NCBI GenBank assembly: GCA_015499995.1
Contig: JADNRV010000040.1
Location: forward strand, 124,001 to 188,000
Source of the DNA: Flammula alnicola
Taxonomy: Eukaryota; Basidiomycota; Agaricomycetes; Agaricales; Strophariaceae
Reading direction: 5' to 3'
Length of the DNA stretch: 64,000 bases
Position 1 is the first letter of the stretch. Every line of letters begins with the position of its first letter. The notes below the pieces were generated by a model that saw only the letters and a program-made list of their open reading frames with translations, ran no database searches and was not told the origin of the DNA. The translations under genes were made by a program, and so were the position numbers. Below, piece by piece: positions 1 through 13,000 of this stretch.

Positions 1-2
1 CC

Positions 3-611
3 CCACTCGACTCGAGCGACCTCTCTAAACGCAAACTCAAACTTGGACGCGCAAAGCAGACGATCATCAAGAATGGTATTGGTACCAAGCTGGTATTCGA
101 CGACGAGGGCAACCCGCATCATATTTATGAGATGGCAGACCCTGACGCATGGTACGAGGCCAAGGGCGGTCTGGCGGGTGCGAAGCAGGAGGGCCAGCTA
201 TTCGCGCAGAAGGAAGGCACGAAGATGCGTGTGGCTGATGTAGTCGACAAACAGGAAGCCAAGGCGAAAAAACAGGAGAAGAAGCGGAAGAGGAAGGAAA
301 AAGAAAAGGCTGTGCGTCCTCTTTTGTCTTTCTACTTTATCATGGCCGTTGCTGACCGCAAGCTTCCTACATTTTAGATGGTTGACCAGCCCATTGGTGC
401 AGTGTTCGAGACTCCATCTGATGACGATGGTTATGTCTCGCCTGAATTCGACCTTCCTGACCTTCCATCGGAGGACGAAGATTTGGCTCCTCCACCGTCA
501 AAACGCAATAAATTCGACTCCAGTTCAAGTCGACGCGCTACAAGTACTGGATCAGATCTGGGTTTGGAGGATGACGAGGAATTGGCATTGCGTTTGTTAG
601 GCAGAAGATGA
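3..611 (+). CDS. DBP4: Dbp4/DDX10-type DEAD-box RNA helicase, C-terminal part only
   Basis: The 3' end of a gene whose start lies before the window. Exons 3-311 and 378-611 flank a 66-nt intron (gtgcgt...tttag). The helicase core is not visible. What remains is a conserved tail (KLVFDDEGNP around 91-120), a Lys/Glu-rich basic stretch typical of nucleolar proteins, then an acidic region ending GLEDDEELALRLLGRR. That last motif closely resembles the extreme C-terminus of the Dbp4/DDX10 family, which acts in 18S rRNA processing with the U14 snoRNA and small-subunit processome (family knowledge). The assignment rests only on the tail. The Kozak-like ATG at 378 is internal and not a start. Confidence 0.85.
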
Positions 612-3484
612 TATTTGACAGAGAATGCATATTCTACAAGGCTTACTGGAAATTCAATTTCAGGTTTAGCTGGGTCATAACGCTTGAATTCTTCGGCGCG
701 TCGCGACTGTGACACGTGACGCCTGACGTGTTCTCTGTTCGCCTGCATGGTTCTGAGGTTCATTCAAGTTGAGTTACCGAAGTTTCTACTTTCAAATCCA
801 ATTCAAATCTTACACTCCTATGAATGCCCTATCCTGGACTGAAATTCTCTATAAGCCAGAGCATAAATAGCCGCCCCTAAAGTCCCCAAAGTCGTCCAAA
901 ATGCTGTGGACCTCCCCGAGACCTCCTATATCGTGGTATGAAAAGTTGCCATCTTCTTTGTCACCCAAAAGTTTGGCCGAATAATGACTGAATTGCATCC
1001 AGATAAATTAGGACAACTGAGGTTTGAACGTTTCGACATGAATGTTCTCTTAAACAGGCAGGAAGCATAACTCCTGCTCGGCGACTTCCCATGTTCGAGT
1101 TTGAATAACGACACTCTGACGCCTCTCAAGCTACCCTTCTCGTATTCCTCAGGAGTTTAGTGGAGACCTTCCTCCCATCTTCGACGTCGTGGACCACGTC
1201 TTTCGTCCACAGTCCTGACATCTGGCGCCAAGGCATAATTTTGAATTTATAAAAGCCTCGGTGACCTGGTAAAGTGAATCATTCAATCAACGTTGCTCTC
1301 CTTTATTTAATGCGCAGACCAACCCACCTCTCAAATATCTAGCTCCAGTCTCTGGTGTTAAAAAGCAGGTTTAGCAATTTGGACGAGGACTCATGAGAAG
1401 CTCTCCTGGCGCCACTTATACCCCAAGATGTCGCACTATCCCTTTCGACACTCCACCTACTTCACTGGTGGGGACCCTGTGTATACCTCGGAGCTCCCGG
1501 TACGCTACACTACATTATTATGTGTATCCCCTCTCGTTGATACAAGTCTACCAGCCCATGAACAGCATGGAAGATATCCTCCAAGACATATTCATGCGAG
1601 ACAGGAACACGGTGTACGTCGCCAGACCTGGAAAGCTCCATGGGTTAAAGAAATTCATGAGGTCTATCACTGTAAGTCACCCTTCATCGTAAGAAGGCTG
1701 GCACCAAATATTAATCGAGAATGTAGAGCTGGAAGAGAGGCCGCATCGATTCCAGCTTCTTGTTGCCAAGGTCTATGCGCAGGGGATTTTGATTCGTTTT
1801 CTTTCATTTCCTGTTATTGGCGACAGCAGCGCAGCGCGAATTTGCCAACCCCACTCTCTTTAAATTTATTTCATACTTTATTTCCAGCAGGAACTTGAAG
1901 CACTGTTACCTCGGGCAGAACATTGTAAGTAGACCACTGGCAGCGGACATTGGCGGTTAAATAGATTAATGAAGTACTTGGACTATTGCTTCGCGCAGGA
2001 CATTTTAGAGCAGTGAAAATTTCAGTTTAGCTCAGCGAAGGCGCCCTAGCATTGATGAGTATTAAGTACTGTATTAGCTATAGACGTATAATGACTTGTA
2101 TGTAGTGCATTTCTTGAGCTAAGAATTATAATATAGAAGAGAAACAACGTACACCCTCTTATTCGATTCTATTTGCACCCTCTTGGTTTCTGTCCTCCAC
2201 GGGGTTAATTTTGTCTTCTGGACAACTTGAAAGTTGAGGCCTGAGGCTCTTTCCCTGCCAACTGGGGAGGCGGCCCGGCCGAACTTGCGAAGCGGGAAAC
2301 GAAATGATCGCACTTTGGGAGTCGGCTAAATTTGCCTCCTTTCTTCGCTATCTGTCCTTTGCAGCATATTCTAAACTCTGGCAGACACACAGCCGTATCA
2401 CTGTCAGAATGTCTTTGATGAGCTGATACATGTCGCTCAGACGCCCCAGTCTATCATTGTCCTTAACGGCAGAAGGACATGATTAATATTGCGGCACAGT
2501 CTTGGATATCAAAGGCAATCGAAAGGATATCGATGAATCAGAACATCTCTCGAACGCGCGTAAGCTCCCTTAGGCTTCGGATTTTCCTTCCATTGCTTTG
2601 CAGCCGGGAATAGGGCTTATCCTTCTTCGTAATGCTCTCGACACCCGCTGCGGCTTATAACCAACTTGACGACGGAGCAGCTCGCTTTAACACTATACCG
2701 ACTGCACCTCCCGGCCAAACTATACAATGCCGTCCTCCGAACCTGTCGATGACATTACGTGTCAGTCAAGATCTCCAGGATCTGAAGAAGCCAACGAGCA
2801 CACACACCTGAAATTGAAATCACAGTTCTGTTACCCAGGTTGGGATGCAACATTTTCGAGCAGGGTTTTTCTGTCACTATACGAGGAGGAAGAGGCGTCC
2901 GAACACCCTGAATGGCCCGAAGAGTATGATATGGTGGATATGGGCTCGGGCTTCCTTTTCAATACCTCGGAGACGACGCACACGCACCATCCCACGATCT
3001 ATTTCATGTTGCGACTGTTCGATTCTATCAGAGGGTTTCACAAGGTTAGAACAATCAAAGCTGCACGTCAAGTACAAACTTGAAATGTTCAGTTCACAGG
3101 GATATCTTGATTTGTCTGGTCGCCACCCGGAGGTGGGTACCTTCCAGGTTTTGTCGCTTGGCAGTAACTGAAAGCTTAGAAACTCGCAGAGATACTACGA
3201 ACTACAGAGTCAATGGAACAGATTCCTATGTGGATTGTTGAGCTTCGGAGCTGAAACACGGACTTCCCAGGAGCGGGATTCTCTCGGTATAAAAATACTG
3301 CATCACCGTTCGGGACATATAAAATAATGACATGAACTGACAGACATAGCGGATTCTAGATTGAAACGTTGGCGCCGTTTCCAAATCAAATGGCACTTAC
3401 CCGAGTCTACCTCTTACAGCCAGCTCTTAAAATGCACTCGTACGTGGTTGTGTTACATCAATCTATTCCCCCCATTCTCATCCA
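612..3484. other. Gene-poor stretch; two weak coding candidates
   Basis: No recognisable gene. Two candidates were seen but are not strong. (1) + strand 1558-1671 joined to 1720-1863, with a plausible 48-nt intron (gtaagt...tcgag), would give 85 residues starting MNSMEDILQDIF. (2) + strand 2727-3083, an uninterrupted 118-codon ATG reading frame, acidic in the middle (YEEEEASEHPEWPEEYD) and with no known motif. Either could be a small lineage-specific gene or chance. The rest is AT-leaning non-coding sequence with no clear repeat. Confidence 0.4.
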
Positions 3485-5109
3485 ATGCATACAGAGAGCG
3501 TTCTACGAGAGCTAAAGCAGCATCCTGTCCCCGAATTTCAGGTCACGCGCCTTACCGACCTTCCTGTCGAGGTGTTGGACCATGCCATTGGTCTTGCATC
3601 AACGGCTCAAGCAAAAGCGCTATCATGCACTTGTCACAAGTTGAACGACATTGGTCAGAGGCATATCTTCCGAGTATGTTCCTTTGTTTCTCGTGTGTTT
3701 CTCGAGCTGTATGCAACATTCTACAGACATGGCACATGAAGCTCCATGTTCCTCCGCATGTCACCCCATTCAATGTGGAATATTCGGATATTGATTTGCC
3801 TCTATTGGCCCACTACTCGCGTCAAGACTTGGAGAAGAACGCAGAGTTCGTTCTCAGTGCACCTCACATTAGCCATCGCGTACAGAAACTCGTATTGACG
3901 GACGAATGGTGGGTCAATCGAAGAGCCCATCCGCACGACAATAACCCCTTCGCATTGGGCATGGACTTTTATAAGTCTGTCACTCAAACCTTCGCCTCCG
4001 TTCTTCGAGCTGCGAGCAACCTCTCAACTCTCGCCCTATATAACCTAGAAATCAGCGTCGAACTCGCCCGTAGGATCGCCGAAACACCCACACTTCATAC
4101 CCTTGAACTTCACCTTTGCCACATCCCCCATACAGTCCGTAAGAAACTCGTCGCCGACGCTACCTTGGTTTTTCCCCAAATCGCCAATCTCCGCGTATAT
4201 ATGGACTCGAGCTTCCCAGAAACACACAGTCAGTGGTACAGCCTCCTTCTCTGCCCCCACATCCGTACCTTGTCTGTCGTCCAATTCGGCGGCGGCCCTT
4301 TCCCAGCTCCGGACGCGGTTTTCTGGATGAAATGCCGCCTGAATAACCTCGAACGCTTGTCGTTGGACAACATCGACTCCGGTGATCTGGCAGAACTCGC
4401 CGAGTTCCTCCTGAACAGCGGGACGGCGATGGCGTACCTAACGCATTTCAAGCTCCATATGGACTGGGGCGTGCCCGACTCAGAGGTGCTGACCTTGCTA
4501 CTCGCTCTGCAGACAGCACCTCTGGAAGTCCTGGTTCTCGAAGGCCTAGCCGAAGCGGAATTCGTGATCTTCGAACAAATCGTTTCCCAATATCCGGACC
4601 TGGTCGCCTTGACGCTCGTCCGTCGCCAGAACCGCAACCAGCACCACAACAAATTCGCGCTATGGCCGCATGCGTCATGGGAGTATGCTTCGTACTTTCA
4701 AGGTTTCAAAGCGTTGCGCCACTTCTGCTGGAATTTTCGAACCGAGTACTGGGATGCGACGCCGAGTACGCTTCTCGCGTTCGAGTCTGGATTCTCCTCG
4801 CCGTCGCCATCTGCGAAGGACCATCTTGACTTCGACTTGGCCGACGACGTTCCTCCTTACTTCCTTGACAGTCACTGGATGGCTTTGCCTTTCGCCGCAC
4901 ACTGTCCTACTCTTCAATCCTTCTCGCTCATGGACCGGACCGTGGATATGGTTTGCCGAATCCATCACAGTGCAATCACTGGAGCGACCGCCCTTACGCC
5001 TAAATATTACCCCACACATTCTTCTGTATCTTGGAATGTCCAGCAATGGAACACGACGGCGTCGCATTGGCCCATCCTATCGCCTTTGGCTAAGCCTCGG
5101 TCGGGCTGA
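3485..5109 (+). CDS. F-box-like protein with degenerate leucine-rich region
   Basis: Exons 3485-3673 and 3727-5109 with a 53-nt intron (gtatgt...tacag); 523 residues. Residues about 19-58 form an F-box-like motif (TDLPVEVLDHAIGLA, then CTCHKLNDIGQRHIFR). The rest is a long Leu-rich region with recurring strands such as LSTLALYNLEI, LHTLELHLCHI and LERLSLDNIDS, like the irregular LRRs of Agaricomycete F-box proteins. Those are thought to be SCF ubiquitin ligase substrate receptors, a family greatly expanded in mushrooms. The substrate cannot be predicted. The ATG at 3485 is chosen because it opens the F-box exon; the frame upstream of the exon 2 join has no supporting motif. Confidence 0.75.
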
Positions 5110-5359
5110 TTAATCTGTACTTCTGGGTGGTAGAAGAAAGTCATCGTGTCTCAAAAAGTACATACATACTGCGCTACGGTTTATAGATTTATAGTTTGTA
5201 AATATGCATCAGGGTCAATCAGTCATGAGTTACATTTTATGAGCCTTAAAGTTAGTGGCAGCGGACCGGGATAATGTAATCACGTGATTACACAACTATC
5301 AATTGCGGCCCGCGAGATACCGCTGATTGCTGAAGGGCTCAGTACTCGGTACCGGGTAT

Positions 5360-5665
5360 TAGGGTTGGGTAAAAAACCTCCAGGGGGGGTAATTTACCAG
5401 TAATTTACCTCGAAAATTTTTTCTGGGAGAGGGATAGGTAATTTACCAGTATTTTACCGGTAATTTACCATCACGTGATTTGATTTTTCGTAAGGCTTTT
5501 CAAAAAAAATTCACCACCTGCGCGGCTCATATATATCACGTGGCCATGCAGTAAAAAACCTCACAGACCTGCCGCCAAGGGGGGGTAATTTACCTGGTAA
5601 TTTACCGGTATTTTACCGGTAAAAAACGTTTTGGTAAAAAACCTAGGGTTTTTTACCCAACCCTA
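5360..5665. mobile_element. hAT-like MITE, 306 bp, with 8-bp target duplication
   Basis: Perfect 19-bp terminal inverted repeats (TAGGGTTGGGTAAAAAACC at 5360-5378 and its complement at 5647-5665) are flanked by the direct repeat CCGGGTAT at 5352-5359 and 5666-5673. An 8-bp duplication with TIRs starting TAGGGTTGGG is the hallmark of hAT elements (family knowledge). The interior has no coding capacity. It is packed with variants of GGTAATTTACC near both ends (at least five copies), which look like subterminal transposase-binding repeats. It lies between the F-box gene and ORC3. Confidence 0.85.
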
Positions 5666-5962
5666 CCGGGTATACTACTGAGCTTCAATACGGGCATCTC
5701 AGTCACGTGATAATCCCTCGGTGATTTGAATTGACAATTTGACATCGCGCTTCCGAGCAAGTTCAAGTTGTGCCCAACTTGTGCCACCTTTTTTTCATTC
5801 CACGACGCGTCTTCCGATGTATTCGAGGTAAATCCGAGTGAAGCATTCTGTTAGTAAGTTATCAAGTCTCCTTTAACTAGTTCTCTCATCGAGTTTTTGC
5901 TGGTTTTTTACTACTTGTAGCTCTATTTCTACGATCTCACAGGAACCCTGCAATCAGTTATC

Positions 5963-8750
5963 ATGAAGGTCGATGAAGGAATTCCCAATGCCGACGATGT
6001 TAGCAAGGTAAGCATTTTTGGCCTAATATATCGTTACCTTCAAGCCAATGCACGATATAGACGACTTTCTGCATTCCATATAAACCTAAGGGTATGCCAT
6101 GCACCGTTCCTTGAAGCTCGGCAGACCAATTCTGATATTTGTTAGTAGATGAAGCGGACGACACCCCATCAGAGATACACTTTGTTCCGAGATCAATTTA
6201 TGAGGAGCGAGACTTGGTGGATGGGCAGGAGTTGAGATTTGTGGCATACAAAGCTGCTTGGAAGAAATGCCTGGAACGAGTGCAGGTGAGGATTGGTGTC
6301 ATGTTGTTGGTTTCTCTAACCATTCAAATTTTGAACAGAAAATCGTATACGAACTGCAAAGCTCATCTGTGAAGTCTGTGGTGCAAGAAGTCAGAGCATC
6401 GTACTTGAATATTCTTCCAGGCTTGCCCTATCCAGAGCTTCCAGTCGTATCGATTATCAGTATGCCACCAGTCTTATCCACTGAGGGCTTTCTCTAACCT
6501 TGTTCCAGATCCAGGTCTTGGCTCTGCGCTTCTGGAGCATGTCACATCTCAACTAGAGGACGAGGATACAACACTTGACCCAGCTGAGGGTGTTAAATGT
6601 AGTGTCTGCCATTTATACCCAGGAGACATCCCGAATATCTCAACCGGAATGCGCTCCGTTGTCTCTGGGTTTGTTGACAAGGCGGAAATGTTAGAACGTG
6701 GTACGTGTCATTGTGCTGTCCTCCCCGCCCAAAGGCTAATAACCTATCGCAGTCAAGCGTAAACCAGCGACCTCCCTTGCGAACTATGATATAAAATACC
6801 TCGTCGCGTGGTACAGAGCTTGGATTGACTCCAAAGGCAAGCTGTCCGGCTCATCTAGCAGCACTTATCACTTGCTTAACATATCACTTTGGCAGGTGGC
6901 GCACGACGGAATCTCGTTGTCGTGCTACACGACTTTGAGCAATTCGATCCATTGATCATGCAGGACGTTTTCTATATTTGCGGGTAAAAATTTATCTTCC
7001 TCTTGAGAATATCCCTCCCTCATCTGATTATGCTGCAGCCAATTTGTATCTCAACTCCCACTCGTTTTCTTGCTTTCAGTGTCTTCCCCTTCGCCAAATT
7101 ATTTAAACGTAACTTATCCCCGCGCCACTCTATTACTTCTACGTGTCCGTACCGTCTCTGCCCCACACGGGAACAAAATATTGCAAGAAATTCTTTTAAA
7201 GGCGAGCCACATCGGGACGCAGAATTTTTTCGTGTGCTAATTACCGCAGTAGACTTTGTTCGATATAGAGTTCCAACCCGATGTTATGATAGGGCCTGCT
7301 GCTCTTGAATGCCTTCAAGATTACTTCACAAGATACCACTCCTCCGTTGACGCCATCTTCACAATTATCCAAGTGCGCCGCATTTAAAACGGGGTCCATT
7401 TTCACCAACTTACGTCCAACATATTTCCAGCTCATCTTCCTGAGACACTTTAGCTCTGATCCGTTGACTGTTCTCGTCCACGATACGCCTTCCGCCGACG
7501 TCTTGTCGCAGCCCAGCTCGTCCAAATTTCGAGATTCTGTCATAGGCCGGATGACACTTGATGGAGATGAGGATGTCGTCATGGACGGGCAAGGTTCGGG
7601 ACCTCGGTTACTCGTTGATGTGATCGACAAGGCTCGAGAAGAGTTTTGCACTCGTGCACAGAATATGCGGCTGGGTTTCCACGTTATGATTCACATTCAA
7701 ACGTTTTTGGAGGAGCGAGGCTATAAAGGCCTTGATTGGTCTCCCGATCTCGATAAACGCGGGGGGCTCTGCGATGCTATGCTTGACCTTCTCAGAGGTC
7801 GTCTAGCCAAAGATATCAAGCATCTTGGCATGTTAACGAGGTATGGACCGGATAAATAACAATGAAACTCACCGCTGATTGGTTATAACTAGAAAACTGA
7901 AAGGAGACGAGCTGAATAAGCTCCTGGAACGCATGCACACTTTCTTTTACGAGTTGCCGAACCACATTCGCGCAAAGGAGCATAACGCCCGGACTAAGAA
8001 TATCATGATGCGGAGCGCTCTACTCAAAGGCCCCGATAATCTTGATGTATATTCCAGTGTATCTGCCCAATTGAGTGAATGGGTCACCGAGTACCTAGGG
8101 TGAGCTTTATGCGACCTCAGGTTGGACACAGTGCTTAGCGTTTCTGATACTAGCGAAAAGATAAGACCGCTTGAAGAATGTGATCTGTGGGATGTCTGGT
8201 ACACCGGCCTATCACCATTCCCGGCAGAGGTAACTTCGTTATACTGCATCCGTTCTGCCAGAAGCTCAATTTTGACTTTTAGATTCTCAATCCTTCCGTC
8301 CGCGCCTCCCTAATGGCCGGGCTACTGCGACCGCATGAGTTTGCTGAAGACTTGGCCGAAAAAGCTGACACAGGGTCAGATACGAAGTCCATTTGGGAAC
8401 TTCCGGATACCAGTATCCTCTTCAAACGCTACCTGGACAGCGGCAAGATGATCAACGTCTACGATTGGTTCGAGTCCTTCAAGTCGGTTCTGGATACTCA
8501 ACGCACGCATTTGAAGGAGCTTGCTCAGCGGACTGAGACACCTTCGCCAAGGAAACGAGGAAAAGGGAAGGCCAAGGCCCAACAACCTATTGAAAATACA
8601 GAAGAAGACGACGAGAAGTGGAATATTGAAGTCCAAGCCCGATTCATTCGAGCTCTGCATGAACTCGATTATTTGGGATTCATCAAGCATACTGGGCGAA
8701 AGGCAGACCATGTACTGAGGACAGTATTTGATATCGACGACGCCGAATAA
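5963..8750 (+). CDS. ORC3: Origin recognition complex subunit 3
   Basis: Thirteen exons: 5963-6007, 6061-6091, 6146-6285, 6339-6459, 6509-6700, 6753-6836, 6896-6983, 7039-7201, 7253-7372, 7431-7840, 7893-8099, 8154-8229, 8283-8750; 714 residues, the usual ORC3 size. All 12 introns are 49-59 nt and the frame is maintained throughout. Recognisable ORC3 blocks are TTFCIPYKPKG near the N-terminus, LPGLPYPELPVVSI, the ATPase-like strand NLVVVLHDFEQFDPLIMQDV, QLPLVFLLSVSS, the FDIEFQPDVMIGP block, and the C-terminal LNPSVRASLMAGLLRPH. ORC3 is an AAA-like subunit of the complex that marks replication origins and loads Cdc6 and MCM. Two introns (6837-6895, 7202-7252) start with GC rather than GT; using them is the only way I found to keep the conserved frame. 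Confidence 0.93.
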
Positions 8751-9527
8751 GGCCGATGTGGTGGCTATAGGCTATAGCTGCAAACTATCTTTCATTCATT
8801 AACAAATTAACCAATACTCCTGGGGCGATCTATGGGATGGCAGATATGACATCGGCAGAGTTGATATTTCAACGAATCCGCAAGTGACACCTGGACTGCG
8901 AAGGCTGTTGAACAAGCAGTTGGAAGTTTACGGTGTTCTGAAACTCACACCCTTCATGGCTGGAGAACGATGTTATGGAGCTTGTTTCTAGGTCGCACCA
9001 TACCTGTTTAAAGTTTCCTGCATTCTGGACCACGTCCACGGTCCCAGTGAACTCACCTCCAGGAACTCCATGTCAACTCACTGACAGTTTACGAAATTTA
9101 CGGATTGCAAGATCGGCTCGTAAGTATCAGCTATGTATGTAATGCGCCGCTGTTCGCCAACGAGCCACCGTACCTCCAAGAGTTCGTGATCAATTCCCGC
9201 TTTCCTTTTAGTCCGATCCTCAAGTGTCCTGACAATCGGACCTTCGTTCTGTCTATCTAAGATTGCCCTTCACCATTCCGCAAATATTCGCGACTCTCCA
9301 CTGACCAAAAGTTGAACGAATTCGAAAGACGACAGTGCTTAGGTGGGAATTGGTTCAGTTTAAACACTGATTCAACTCAACGCGTCGAACGGGCCTCTTG
9401 ACACTGATAGCTGTCAGATTAATGCATTTGGGGTGTCTTATAACCTCGAGGTATGAAAGTAATATCATATATATTTACGCGCCTTCCACTGTACAACACC
9501 ATCCACACCCCCGCAGCATTTGCCAGT
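8751..9527. other. Intergenic, no gene seen
   Basis: Between ORC3 and the interrupted membrane-protein gene. No open frame with motif support and no clear inverted or tandem repeat. It presumably holds the ORC3 3' end and the promoter of the gene starting at 9528. Confidence 0.5.
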
Positions 9528-10410
9528 ATGTCCGAGTCCGAGACCAAGCTGTTAAACAAAGTTGCCACTCTCCTGGAAAATCAACTAGAGGATCAAAGAC
9601 AGACTCGGAAGGCCACAGGTGAATTGGTCCAGGCAAAACTACTGACCATTCGCAACGCTTTTACTGAATCTTGATACGCAGAGGATCTGTTGAACAGAAT
9701 TGCTACTCTCCTGGAAAACCAAAGACAAACTCAGGAGACCGCAGGTGAATTTTTCCCATCTGAAATACTGAGTACAACTCTTTCATTGCTAACACTTGGT
9801 GTTAGAGGATGGTCAAAAACAGAAAGACGCAATCCAACTTTATTCTGGGTTGTCAGTTGTTGTGCGTGCTCAGCGCTAGCGCTCACCCTTGTAGCGTGAA
9901 CCACAACACACATGTTGACGGTACCACGATGATACTGATAGGGAAGCATCATCGCCTCACTTTCACTTTCCTTGCTCACCTACGCTGCGTCACTGGCTCA
10001 GGCCAATACTTTGAGCAACAAAGCCTTTTTCGCGGTGGATCTTATATGGTTCGTCACCGCAGGTGCTTCGCTATTCTTGGCGGGGTCGACAGGGATAGTT
10101 GCAGCCATATTCGGCGCTGTCGATCCGAAGAACTTGAACACGAAGGGTTCGAAAAAGTGGGGCCGGAACTCCTCCCGGTGGAGTGACGGTTTTGTTAGGC
10201 TGCGTTCGGACTCAGAATGTCACATTTTGATGCGGCATTCTGGCCTATATTTGGTAGTTTAGATTATCATCACATGCTTTGAAGGTCCCGTGCAAATGTG
10301 ACGATCTGTGACATCCCGCGTTCTGTTTGTTGATCAGACCGTTGCGTCTCGTCTCTTATCTCTCCCTCTCTTACTTTCACCACCTCCCCTCGTCCTCGCA
10401 GCTCATCGAC

Positions 10411-11471
10411 ATGACCAAAGACAACGGCGCTGCACAGTGGACCACTGAAGATGAGGTAACCTTCATCGACTTCTTACTACTGCACGCTGCTGCTGCCGGG
10501 GATGGCGGCAACTTCAAAATGGTGACATTCAATGCCGCTGCACCTGTCGTCGAGGCGAAGCGAGTCAAGGGAGGCCCGAAAACTGCCAAGGCCTGTCAGA
10601 ACAAATACAACTCGGTACGTTCTATCATCCTCATCATGTGTAATTGCACTGAATTTACATTGTTAGCTTCGTCGAACCTTTCGTGCCATACAGGCCATCA
10701 AGAACAGGTCAGGTTGGACCTGGAGTGACGAAACTGGTGCTTCCATCACTCCGGAGATGGAGGATACTTGGTCGGACTTCCTCAAGGTTCACAAGGATGC
10801 TAAACCCTTCAAGAACAAGGGTTGGGTCCACCTCGAGAAGGTCTCGTTGCTCATGCCTGCTACCGTGAAGGGCAAACATGTTTTCCGTCCCTCTCAGGGC
10901 CTCTCTGGCATGGATCCCTTTGACGAGGATGATGATGACCTCCCCCCCTTTCCTGCGAACACTCAGGTGGATGAAGACACTCCTGATGAGGAGATTGGAC
11001 ATCTTGAAGTCGTTGCTTCTTCTGCCCCGGTAGGTTCTCTTTGATTATTTTAAATTGATACTTATTATTCTCTATTATCAGATCATCCCTTCGACTCCTC
11101 CTCGGGCCTCTCGGAAGCGTGAACGCGCCGTCTCTGAAACACCTGCGCCCGCAAAGAAAGCCAAAGTAACTGGCGCGGATGCGATCCAAAGCCTGACTGC
11201 GTCGATTAGTCGCTTTGGTGACAACATCTGCAAGGCCCTGGCTGGCGACCCTTCTGAGAAGACACCCAAGCGTCACACCAAGGCCGTGAAGCTTGCACAG
11301 AAGGAAGATTGGCTCCCCATGGCTGATCGTCTCATTCTGTGCAATGTCTTGGAGAAGGACATCAAGGCTGCAGATGCGTACACTGCTCTCGATGCTGACG
11401 ATGTTGAGTTCCGCCAAATGTGGATTCAAGAGAAGGTCGAGGAGGTCAGGGTGTTAAGAGCTGCTGCGTAA
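10411..11471 (+). CDS. Harbinger accessory Myb/SANT-like DNA-binding protein
   Basis: Exons 10411-10614, 10667-11029 and 11082-11471 (introns 52 and 52 nt); 318 residues. The N-terminus (QWTTEDEVTFIDFLLLH, then CQNKYNSLRRTFRAIQAI and SGWTWSDETG) is the tri-helical Myb/SANT-like domain seen in fungal Harbinger partner proteins. The usual pattern is W-x-x-x-(D/E) followed by K-x-x-Y-x-x-L. An acidic linker (DPFDEDDDDLPP), a basic Arg/Lys patch (RKRERAV, KKAKV) that may be a nuclear signal, and a helical C-terminus follow. Known role in the superfamily: it binds the transposase, carries it to the nucleus and recruits it to the transposon ends. It starts about 210 bp inside the left TIR. Confidence 0.85.
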
Positions 11472-11643
11472 ATATATCTCTCTGTTCTCATATATACCTT
11501 TGCGATAATCATTCATTCACGTTATAATCCTTTCATTCATTATAATTCTTTCCTTCATTCACTTATATAATTATCTATAGCCTCAAATACCTCAATACCC
11601 TTATATCTACATTCATTTATCTATACGCTCATTACTATTTTAT

Positions 11644-13000
11644 CTATTCATGTTCTGGATTAAACTCCTGCTCCAAGACCTCTGGATGGTCATGTAAAAA
11701 CTGCTGATAGCTCGCCCACATCCTTGTTGCAATCTGATCACGAAAAGCATCTGCTCTCTCTCGTTCTTCTCTCGGGATTGATCCTTGACCAGGGTCGCCT
11801 GTTGATGCTGGTGGAGGATCTTCCTGATCAAGATCGTGAAGATAGTGTTGGATGTCATTCTCGTCGTGATCCATGATGAAGTTGTGCACAGCTGCCAGTC
11901 CAGCGGGTATGCGCGCCTGAATATCCATATCATATTGAGGAGCACGATTGAGTATATCCCAACGCTTCTTGAGGACTCCAAAGATACGCTCGACAACATT
12001 ACGAGCTTGTGCATGTCGAAGATTGAAAAGCTCTTCTTTGTTGGCTGGTCTATCATATGCGTATAAGTTTGGGATTGAGGAGTGATCATAAAACCACTTA
12101 CCTCACACCTGCTCGTCCCCATTCTGCAAGGTGATAACGAATACTACGATAAGGAACAAGGAGTGTATCACAGGCTGCAAAGCCAGCATCTGCAAGGTAG
12201 TATTTCCTCCGAGGAATCATAAAATCCATCAATCGAGCATGCATGAACATTGTTGCATCAGCCACGGACCCTTCAAACCCAGCTATAAAATAGAGGAACC
12301 GGAAATCGAAGGAACAGACTGCTAGACAGTTCTGTGTAATTCCACCCTTTCGATCTCTGGATGCATGTCGATCAGCAGCTGATGTCCATGAATTGATATG
12401 CGTCCCATCCAAAGCCCCCAAGGCATTCGCAAAGAACGGGAAGAATTTAGAATTTTTGCGGATGTAATCGGAGAGGTCGGAGTCGAGATCTGGGAGCTTG
12501 ACGTAGTGGTCATAGAATGGACCAGCAGAGACGGCAAAAAGAACTTTTTTAAAGTATCTGTCATGTATATTGAATCAGACATTATAAATTTGAAAAGGGA
12601 CAAATAATTACTTGGATATTGTTTCATTGGATCGCTGAAATCTCTCGCCTAGATGGCGTACTGATAAACCAGTGACGCAGGCATACAGAAATATTGCAGC
12701 TTGCTCTTCCACGGTAACCCCATTGCGCGACGTGGTGAAGCCACAAAGAAGTTGTAGATTGGCGCAAAAAGTGGTGAAAACATGTAGTTGCATCCCAAGT
12801 TCATTGAAAATACGGTCAGGATGGCCGTGAATCAGCTCGTTGACCCAAGCTGCTCCAGATAGCGCCGAAGTATGGTATGGTTGCTGCCAATAATTGGCCT
12901 GTTGATAGAGAGTTGCTGCAATTCCAATGATATGAAGAAAGTATGCTGTTGCTGTGAGTACTCGCTGCTGTGTAACAGCCCGCTCATTGTCAGAAGGCAT
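11644..13000 (-). CDS. Harbinger DDE transposase (DDE_Tnp_4)
   Basis: Exons on the minus strand: 13000-12612, 12557-12102, 12049-11644 (introns 54 and 52 nt); 416 residues. An HTH-like segment (LSVRHLGERFQRSNETIS) precedes the catalytic core. Catalytic acids are visible: D180 in GALDGTH, D230 in GFEGSVADATMF, and E302 in NVVERIFGVLKKRW. The HAQARNVVERIFG block is diagnostic of the DDE superfamily endonuclease of Harbinger elements. The first ATG in frame is at 13000; no stop separates it from an upstream non-ATG stretch, so a short 5' exon remains possible. Convergent with the Myb/SANT gene, with 172 bp between the stops. Confidence 0.92.
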
